A DNA stretch of 5,024 bases, from assembly GCA_947460085.1 (NCBI GenBank), contig CANHGA010000161.1, positions 1-5,024 on the forward strand. The letters are read 5' to 3'. A program made the position numbers and the translations under genes. The number at the start of each line of letters is the position of its first letter. Positions within the stretch are counted from its first letter, which is position 1. Shown piece after piece: positions 1-4,478 of this stretch. The notes below the pieces were generated by a model, which was given only the letters and a program-made list of their open reading frames with translations, did no database searches and was not told the origin of the DNA. The DNA comes from Synechococcaceae cyanobacterium. GTDB lineage: Bacteria; Cyanobacteriota; Cyanobacteriia; PCC-6307; Cyanobiaceae.

Positions 1-65
1 ATACGGGTGCTACCCCACCTATTGAATCTCTGGTGAGCCCACAGCCCGCCTGGACGAGATCCCGA

Positions 66-83
66 TTGTTTATGCCTAAACAA
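66..83. repeat. Perfect inverted repeat, 7-bp arms with 4-nt spacer
   Basis: The sequence reads TTGTTTA-TGCC-TAAACAA, with both 7-bp arms matching exactly. It lies 12 bp beyond the TAA stop of the 103-residue minus-strand gene, so in that transcript it would form a short AU-rich hairpin after the stop. The stem has only one G-C pair and no U-run directly follows on the minus strand, so it is a poor intrinsic terminator. It could equally be a protein-binding palindrome. I do not recognise it as a known cyanobacterial operator: it lacks the GTA-N8-TAC form of NtcA. The repeat itself is certain; its function is not. Confidence 0.4.
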
Positions 84-95
84 AATGACGGCTGA

Positions 96-407
96 TTAAA
101 AGCTCTGCAGCAACTGCAAGCGAAGGCTGGGCTGACTCACCAACAACACCTGGAGTTCAGCCGCACCGGCCAACCCCAGTTGGGCCCGTAGAGCTTCGGC
201 ATGGATCAAAGCCACGCCGCAGGTTTCCAAAAGCAGCACAGGCAACGTGGTGGCATCACCACGCATGGCCTGAAGATCGAGGGCCTGCTGCACAGCACGG
301 CTGCTCCTCTCGAGGCCTAACCGCTCCACCAGCTGGGGCCACAGGTCGTTGACCGGGGTAAACCGGGCCAAATCGAGGCCAGCTCCACCAGGGGTTGGGG
401 AGCTCAC
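96..407 (-). CDS. Hypothetical protein, 103 aa, second gene of a two-gene unit
   Basis: I do not recognise this protein. It starts with GTG at 405-407 and ends with TAA at 96-98. The start overlaps the TGA of the upstream gene in a GTGA arrangement, which is typical of translational coupling and is the main support for this start. No clear Shine-Dalgarno precedes it. Codon third positions are mostly G or C, as expected for a real gene in this GC-rich genome. The chain is Leu- and Ala-rich and looks largely helical, with a hydrophobic stretch around residues 55-70 (LPVLLLETCGVALIHAEAL) that is too interrupted for a confident membrane helix. There is no signal peptide, metal-binding cluster or known motif. 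It probably acts in the cytoplasm together with the 83-residue protein, but this rests only on gene arrangement. Confidence 0.6.
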   Translation of the reverse strand: MSSPTPGGAGLDLARFTPVNDLWPQLVERLGLERSSRAVQQALDLQAMRGDATTLPVLLLETCGVALIHAEALRAQLGLAGAAELQVLLVSQPSLRLQLLQSF

Positions 408-655
408 GGCAGCTGGTCCAGGGCAGCCTCGATCATGGCCGCTGTGACCGGAATGGTTTCCAGCTCATCGGCGTTGTCGAGGTAGGCATCGAACGAGCCA
501 TAACGCTTGATGCAAGGGGAAGCCCCGGGCTCGGCGCAGGCCTCGTGCCAGGTTCCCTCCTCAGGCTTCACCGCCACGTAGCTGGCGAGGGCTTCTTCGA
601 AGTCGGCGCCATCGCCGATGCCTTCGCCATGCCAGAGCACCTCAAAAAAGGTCAT
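404..655 (-). CDS. Hypothetical acidic protein, 83 aa, first gene of a two-gene unit
   Basis: I do not recognise this protein. The frame stays open up to 928, but I place the start at the ATG at 653-655 (MTFFEVLWHGEG). A GGGAG Shine-Dalgarno sits 5 nt upstream of it, and the residues further upstream (Ser-, Arg- and Trp-rich) do not look like protein. An alternative ATG at 665-667 would add four residues but has no ribosome site. The product is acidic (runs such as DGADFEEA, KPEEGTWHEA and DNADELE) with two cysteines around a Pro/Gly loop (CAEPGASPC). It has no membrane segment or signal peptide. The opposite strand also has an open frame here, but this one has the more natural amino-acid composition and third-position GC. 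It leads a transcript shared with the 103-residue gene. Confidence 0.65.
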   Translation of the reverse strand: MTFFEVLWHGEGIGDGADFEEALASYVAVKPEEGTWHEACAEPGASPCIKRYGSFDAYLDNADELETIPVTAAMIEAALDQLP

Positions 656-791
656 GGCCACTCCCATATCGCCAACCCAAACTAAGCCGGCGCACCATGG
701 CGCCCCATGCCTCACATCCAAGGCACAACCAAGAAGCGATCCACGGACGTCGTTAGACCAAAACCATCGCTGCGCTGGCTGGCTCCCGACG
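656..791. promoter_or_regulatory. Divergent intergenic region, presumed to carry two promoters
   Basis: This 136-bp gap separates the minus-strand two-gene unit from the plus-strand 74-residue gene, so both promoters should lie here or in the flanking coding ends. I saw no convincing -10/-35 pair on either strand; the best -10-like hexamer on the minus strand is TCTAAC near 750-755. A near-palindrome centred on CCATGG lies around 690-705. Promoter function is inferred from gene orientation only. Confidence 0.25.
661..665 (-). promoter_or_regulatory. Shine-Dalgarno site (GGGAG) for the 83-aa gene
   Basis: Read on the minus strand, GGGAG is followed by a 5-nt spacer and the ATG at 655. It is the only convincing Shine-Dalgarno among the gene starts in this window, and it decides between the ATGs at 655 and 667, because it lies between them. 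Confidence 0.5.
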
Positions 792-1016
792 ATGTTTCTC
801 AAACAGCGCAGTGATGGAAGCCTGGTTGAGCTGCTCAGCCCAACACCCCTGTTTGATCCGTTTGAAGCCCACGTGATGGGTCGTTTCCATGCTGGAGAAG
901 AGCTGCAGGAAGCGGAACGGTTTGCCAAAGCGGATCTGATCTTTCCCTCCGGGGAACCGCTACCGCGCTGCTGGCTCGACCCTGGGTATCAGCTACACAA
1001 GAGCCTCAAGCGGTGA
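792..1016 (+). CDS. Conserved cyanobacterial-type hypothetical protein, 74 aa
   Basis: The function is unknown. I place the start at the ATG at 792 (MFLKQRSDGSLVELL). The frame is open further upstream, but those residues are low-quality Pro/Ser/His-rich sequence, and no other start codon lies between 660 and 792. There is no clear Shine-Dalgarno. The protein has the look of a compact single domain: an N-terminal strand segment (MFLKQ..GSLVELL), a centre with FEAHVMGRFHAGEELQ, and an end with KADLIFPSGEPLPRCWLDP. From memory, small proteins with the GRFHAGEE and FPSGE-LP-CW patterns occur widely in picocyanobacteria and are sometimes labelled acetyltransferase; 74 residues is too short for that fold, so I do not adopt the name. 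Its last 11 bp overlap the end of dnaG on the opposite strand. Confidence 0.75.
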   Translation: MFLKQRSDGSLVELLSPTPLFDPFEAHVMGRFHAGEELQEAERFAKADLIFPSGEPLPRCWLDPGYQLHKSLKR

Positions 1017-3099
1017 GGGCTTCAGGGCTGTCCTGTTGCACCACTTCTTCGTAGCCAGCGCAGCGGCGGCTGTCTAACTCGGTGAGATAGCGGCGCTCGT
1101 TGTAATAGAGATCCTGGAAGCGCAGGGCATCGCCGTTGAGGTCAGCAAAGAGGCTGTCAATCCGGCTTTCCATGTCACTCACCGGTGCCAGGCCTGAAGC
1201 AGAGGCATCGGCCTCGCGGCGCTCCTCTTCCAGCAGCAGCGCAATGCAACGCTCGAGGGTTTCCAGCCGCTGACTGCTCCAGGCATCCAGCAGGTGGCGG
1301 CAGCGCTTGAGGCTCCGCTGGCGCTCCAAGGCCGCGGTGGCCCCCCGGAGCTGCAGCAAGGGCTGGGCCAAACCCATCAGCTGCAGCTCGTTGGGTTCCA
1401 GGAGGGGCGTCAGGCGCGTGAGCAGGGCGCTTTGCTCCACCAGCAATTGGTCGCTCAGCAGCCGCGGTAGGTCCAAATCGCCCAAGTCATCACCGGGGTC
1501 ATTGCCGCGGTTGATGGCCTCCATCCGGCCCACGCCGAGGTTGTCCTCTTCCAAGCCGCTGATGGCAGCCCAGAGCAGCCGGTGGTGCTGCAAGGCGAAG
1601 TCTTCGAGATCGCGCTGGCGCAGCTCCCGCCGAATCGAGGATCGGTAGGAGGGGCAGTGGAGATACAACCGCAACAACTCGGCCTCGGCCCGCTCCCGCA
1701 ACCCCGCCTCCCCAGGCTGCTCCCACTTCTGAGAGCGGCCATGCCAGCGTTGGCCCTTGACCTGCTGGCGGAGGTCGTCCTCCAGCTGGATCGCCATGCG
1801 GGCCTGTCCGCCCGATAGCCGCTCGGCCACCCGCTGCAGGTAGTGGCTGCGAACGGCGCTCTGGGGGAGTTTGCCCAGCAGGGCCACCAGGTTGGAAACG
1901 GCCTGCTGGAACTGGTCGGCCTTACCCAAATCCCGATCAGCCAACACCTGCTCGATCTGCCAATCCAGCCAAAGGGGGGCTTGATCCAAAAGGGCGCGGT
2001 AGTCGCCAGCGCCGTGGTCCTTGAGGAATTCGTCGGGGTCCTTGCCTGAGGGCAGATGCAACACCCGCAACTCCAGCTGGCCCTGGAGGGCCAATTGCTC
2101 CACCTCCCCGATCGCCCGCTGGGCTGCCCGCACCCCAGCCCCATCACTGTCGAAATTGAGGATCAGCCGGCGACCATCGCAACAGCGGCAGAGTTGGGTG
2201 ATCTGCTGGCTGCTGAGGGCCGTGCCCAGGGAGGCCACGGCATTGGTGATGCCCGCCGCATGCAGGGCGATCACATCGAAATAGCCCTCCACCACCACCG
2301 CCCGGTCGTCCTTGCGGATGGCACTGGCGGCCCGATCCAAGCCAAACAGGTTCTTGCCCTTCTCGAACACCTCGGTTTCCGGGGAATTGAGGTACTTGGG
2401 TTCGCCGCCATCAAGGCTGCGCCCACCGAAACCAATCACCCGTCCCTGGCGGTCCTTGATGGGCACCATCACCCGATGGCGGAACCGGTCGTAGAAGCCA
2501 TCGCCCCCCTTGCGGGGAACCACCAACCCGGCGGCCTCGAGCAACTCGGGCCCCAGACCTTCCACCTGCTGGAGATGCTTAAGCAAGCCATCCCACTGCT
2601 GGGGGGCGTACCCCAGTTCAAAACCATCGAGGGTGGCCTCGCTCAGCCCGCGCTCAGCCGTGAGATAGGTAAGGGCCCCCTGGCCTTCAGGACTGCGCAG
2701 CTGGCTACGAAACCAGCCAGCAGCGAGGGCAAGCACCTTGTAAAGCTGCTCGCGGCGGGAGAGCTGCTTGCGCAGGCGCTCCTGTTGGGGGCCATCGAGG
2801 GTTTCAATCGGCAGTTGGTACTTGCGCGCCAGCTCCAGCACCACATCGCTGAAGCTGTTGCGCTGGAGCTCCATCAAAAACTTGATGGCGTTCCCGCCGG
2901 CACCACAGGAGAAGCAGTAGTAGAACTGCTTGGCCGGTGACACCGTCATCGACGGCGATTTGTCGTCGTGGAAGGGACAAACCCCGACGTATTCACGCCC
3001 CTTCTTTTTGAGCACCACGTGCTCACCCACCACATCAACGATGTCAGCGCGTTCCTTAACGGCCTCAATCGTGCGGGGGTGGAGACGGGGCAGGCTCAA
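1006..3099 (-). CDS. dnaG: DNA primase DnaG
   Basis: This is the replicative primase, which makes RNA primers at the fork and is recruited by the DnaB helicase. Zinc-binding domain: Cys41, His44, Cys62 and Cys65 (CPFH then CFSC), the CHC2 pattern. Basic RNA-polymerase core: about residues 204-227 (DRFRHRVMVPI, VIGFGGR), then PKYLNSPET and KGKNLFGL. TOPRIM: EGYFDV with catalytic Glu271, FDSDGAG with Asp317 and Asp319, and KDPDEF at 353-358. The C-terminal helicase-binding part runs from about 470 and ends in a charged tail (YYNERRYLTELD). At 697 residues it is longer than E. coli DnaG (581). I chose the TTG at 3097-3099 because it yields MSLPRLHPRTIEAV, the usual start of cyanobacterial primases; an in-frame ATG at 3162 would add 21 unlikely residues and overlap the divergent permease start. 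No Shine-Dalgarno is visible. Identity is secure; the start is less so. Confidence 0.96.
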   Translation of the reverse strand: MSLPRLHPRTIEAVKERADIVDVVGEHVVLKKKGREYVGVCPFHDDKSPSMTVSPAKQFYYCFSCGAGGNAIKFLMELQRNSFSDVVLELARKYQLPIETLDGPQQERLRKQLSRREQLYKVLALAAGWFRSQLRSPEGQGALTYLTAERGLSEATLDGFELGYAPQQWDGLLKHLQQVEGLGPELLEAAGLVVPRKGGDGFYDRFRHRVMVPIKDRQGRVIGFGGRSLDGGEPKYLNSPETEVFEKGKNLFGLDRAASAIRKDDRAVVVEGYFDVIALHAAGITNAVASLGTALSSQQITQLCRCCDGRRLILNFDSDGAGVRAAQRAIGEVEQLALQGQLELRVLHLPSGKDPDEFLKDHGAGDYRALLDQAPLWLDWQIEQVLADRDLGKADQFQQAVSNLVALLGKLPQSAVRSHYLQRVAERLSGGQARMAIQLEDDLRQQVKGQRWHGRSQKWEQPGEAGLRERAEAELLRLYLHCPSYRSSIRRELRQRDLEDFALQHHRLLWAAISGLEEDNLGVGRMEAINRGNDPGDDLGDLDLPRLLSDQLLVEQSALLTRLTPLLEPNELQLMGLAQPLLQLRGATAALERQRSLKRCRHLLDAWSSQRLETLERCIALLLEEERREADASASGLAPVSDMESRIDSLFADLNGDALRFQDLYYNERRYLTELDSRRCAGYEEVVQQDSPEALTA

Positions 3100-3146
3100 C
3101 GCGGGGGCATCAATCGATCCGAGCGTTGATTCTGACCGGCGGCATC

Positions 3147-3160
3147 GGCCAGCGCTGGCC
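3147..3160. repeat. Perfect 14-bp palindrome abutting the permease start codon
   Basis: GGCCAGCGCTGGCC is its own reverse complement and ends on the base before the permease ATG at 3161. It lies in the 61-bp gap between dnaG and the permease. Its left half, GGCCAGCGC, recurs in the same orientation at 3166-3174. It might be an operator for either gene, or a foldable element over the place where a Shine-Dalgarno would lie. In GC-rich DNA a chance origin cannot be excluded. Confidence 0.45.
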
Positions 3161-4003
3161 ATGGTGGCCAGCGCGCTGAGCTTCAGCCTGATGGGCCTGT
3201 GCGTGAAGAAGGTGGGGGCCCACATCCCCGCGGCGGAGGTGGTGCTGGCCCGCAGCGTGGTGAGCGTGGCCTTGAGCTGGTGGCTGCTTAAGCGCGCCGG
3301 CGTCACCCCCTGGGGAACCCGCAAGGGGCTCTTGATCGGCAGGGGCGTGTTGGGCAGCGCAGCCCTGCTCTGCGTGTATTCCGCCCTGGCCAGCCTGCCG
3401 CTCGCCTCGGCCACGGTGTTCCAATACCTCTATCCCACCTTCACGGCCCTGCTGGCCTGGCTCGGCCTGGGCGAAAAATTCGGCAAGCGTTTAGTGGTCG
3501 CCATGGCCGTGGGATGGCTTGGGGTGTTGCTGGTGGCCCAGCCGGCCGCCATCTTTGGGGGCGCCCTAACCCTGCCCAGTGGGGCCGTGGCGATTGCCAT
3601 CGCTGGAGCCGTGCTGACCTCCCTGGCCTATGTGAGTGTGCGCTCCTTGGCCCATAGCGAACATCCGCTGGTGGTGGTCTTCTATTTCCCCCTGGTGGCC
3701 CTCCCCCTAAGCCTGCCCCTGGTGTGGCTCCATCCGGTGCTGCCCACCGGCCAGGAATGGCTGTGGCTTGGGGGTGTGGGCCTGTTCACCCAGATCGGCC
3801 AGGTGTACCTCACCCGCGGCCTCATGGCCCTGCCAGCGGCCCGGGCCACGGCGATCAGCTATTCCCAAGTGCTGTTTGCGGGCCTATGGGGCTGGTTCGT
3901 TTTTGGCGAATCGATCAATTCCTGGACCTTGGCAGGGGCGGGCCTCGTGCTGGCCGCCACCTGGATCAGCCTCAGCAGCCCTAGACCGGCAGGGGATCGG
4001 TGA
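3161..4003 (+). CDS. EamA/DMT-family membrane permease
   Basis: This is an inner-membrane transporter of the drug/metabolite superfamily, whose members export or take up amino acids, nucleotides, sugars or drugs; the substrate cannot be told from sequence. The 280 residues give ten hydrophobic segments, roughly at 1-18, 27-44, 58-78, 84-103, 110-127, 141-160, 169-190, 200-220, 226-248 and 255-272. They form two EamA repeats, each ending in the typical pattern: SATVFQYLYPTFTALLAW then GE at 104-105, and ARATAISYSQVLFAGLWGW then GE at 249-250. I start at the ATG at 3161, which leaves the first helix short and without an N-terminal tail. A GTG at 3071 would add 30 Arg-rich residues but overlap the start of dnaG by 29 bp. 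It is divergent from dnaG, and its end overlaps the convergent lipoprotein gene by 23 bp. Confidence 0.92.
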   Translation: MVASALSFSLMGLCVKKVGAHIPAAEVVLARSVVSVALSWWLLKRAGVTPWGTRKGLLIGRGVLGSAALLCVYSALASLPLASATVFQYLYPTFTALLAWLGLGEKFGKRLVVAMAVGWLGVLLVAQPAAIFGGALTLPSGAVAIAIAGAVLTSLAYVSVRSLAHSEHPLVVVFYFPLVALPLSLPLVWLHPVLPTGQEWLWLGGVGLFTQIGQVYLTRGLMALPAARATAISYSQVLFAGLWGWFVFGESINSWTLAGAGLVLAATWISLSSPRPAGDR

Positions 4004-4454
4004 TCCACGCCTGGCTGTTGCCAGGTTCAGAAGCCTGGGGGCGGGCCAACCGCCAGCTTTGGCCGCGTTCACCCCGCTGCAGATAAATATCGAACGGGCT
4101 GTCCACCCGCACCGGGTCACCGGCCAAGCGCCAGTCGAACTCTCCCTTGAGGTGCACGCCCCGGCCTTCGCCGATCCGCACGGGATCGGTGCTTGCCACC
4201 CGCACATGGCTCACCTCGGGAGCCCCTGGGGGTTTGAGCTGGAGTGCCTCGGCAATCGCCGACTGGGTGAGTTGGATTTGCAAGGCCAAGGCGCCCTGCA
4301 CCACGGAAGCGGCCGGTTGGTCCCGACCACTACAACCGCCCAACACCAGGGAGATCAGCAGCACCAACGCCACGATCGGGACCGTCACCACCGGTGGAAC
4401 CAGGCCAAGGACCCCGGCAAAGCCAGGGCCGCGGGGGGGGGAGGCGGGCAGCAT
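3981..4454 (-). CDS. Predicted lipoprotein of unknown function, 157 aa
   Basis: I do not recognise the family. The N-terminus carries one arginine (residue 8), a hydrophobic core (about 21-37, with VPIVALVLLISLVL) and the lipobox LGGC, so signal peptidase II would cleave before Cys41. That predicts lipid anchoring on the outer face of the plasma or thylakoid membrane. The mature 117 residues comprise a helical stretch (LALQIQLTQSAIAEALQL) followed by probable strands (VHLKGEFDWRLAG, PFDIYLQRG, QSWRLARP). The start at the ATG at 4452-4454 lacks a Shine-Dalgarno, and codons 5-8 run through a nine-C tract. GTG codons at 4391 and 4388 would skip that tract but leave a signal peptide with no positive charge. 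It is divergent from ruvA with a 21-bp gap, and its end overlaps the permease end. Confidence 0.75.
   Translation of the reverse strand: MLPASPPRGPGFAGVLGLVPPVVTVPIVALVLLISLVLGGCSGRDQPAASVVQGALALQIQLTQSAIAEALQLKPPGAPEVSHVRVASTDPVRIGEGRGVHLKGEFDWRLAGDPVRVDSPFDIYLQRGERGQSWRLARPQASEPGNSQAWITDPLPV
4010..4025. terminator. Candidate hairpin after the permease stop
   Basis: CCTGGC-TGTT-GCCAGG forms a perfect 6-bp GC-rich stem with a 4-nt loop, starting 7 nt after the permease TGA at 4001-4003. The position suits a transcription terminator or 3'-end stabiliser. No U-tract follows (the next bases are TTCAGAAG), so it is not a classical intrinsic terminator. It also lies inside the last codons of the lipoprotein gene on the other strand, which could constrain its sequence for other reasons. 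Confidence 0.3.
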
Positions 4455-4458
4455 GGGG
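4426..4458 (+). other. Canonical G-quadruplex motif in the ruvA upstream region
   Basis: Four plus-strand G tracts occur at 4426-4428, 4433-4441, 4446-4448 and 4455-4458, separated by loops of 4, 4 and 6 nt, which satisfies the G3+N1-7 rule. The motif would lie in the non-template strand and RNA leader of ruvA if transcription starts upstream of it, and in the template strand of the lipoprotein gene's first codons. The motif is directly visible; folding and function are not shown. Confidence 0.45.
4433..4441. repeat. Nine-G homopolymer within the start of the lipoprotein gene
   Basis: Nine consecutive G on the plus strand read as nine C in the lipoprotein coding strand, covering codons 5-8 (Ser-Pro-Pro-Arg). 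Tracts of this length are prone to polymerase slippage and to sequencing error. A one-base change would destroy the reading frame before the signal peptide. Confidence 0.6.
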
Positions 4459-4478
4459 AGCCATTCACTGTTCCCATG
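4452..4478. repeat. Inverted repeat containing both divergent start codons
   Basis: CATGGG at 4452-4457 is the exact reverse complement of CCCATG at 4473-4478. The left arm contains the lipoprotein ATG and the right arm the ruvA ATG. Allowing a G-U pair, the match extends to 8 bp (CAUGGGGA with UUCCCAUG). In a ruvA transcript begun upstream, the start codon would be paired in a hairpin. Confidence 0.5.

Noticed and set aside
3..95. Open 30-codon stretch on the plus strand entering from the window edge and ending in TGA at 93-95, directly next to the TAA of the 103-aa gene.
   Set aside because: The translated residues (Pro/Ser/Arg-rich, ending PKQNDG) show no recognisable domain and the stretch is too short to judge without the sequence to the left. 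It could be the end of a convergent gene.
395..685. Plus-strand open frame of 96 codons opposite the 83-aa gene.
   Set aside because: The minus-strand reading has a Shine-Dalgarno, better third-position GC and overlap coupling to the next gene; the plus-strand reading has none of these.
937..960. TTCCC-TCCG-GGGAA hairpin as a terminator for dnaG.
   Set aside because: It has a stem of only five base pairs, lies wholly inside the 74-aa gene about 50 bp beyond the dnaG stop, and has no U-tract.
1455..2147. Minus-strand open frame of 230 codons overlapping dnaG in another frame.
   Set aside because: Its composition is rich in Ser, Arg, Cys and Trp, typical of an out-of-frame reading; dnaG explains the region.
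2056..2940. Long plus-strand open frame of 294 codons antisense to dnaG.
   Set aside because: It is fully inside the unambiguous dnaG coding region, has no recognisable domain, and is expected from GC-rich codon use on the opposite strand.
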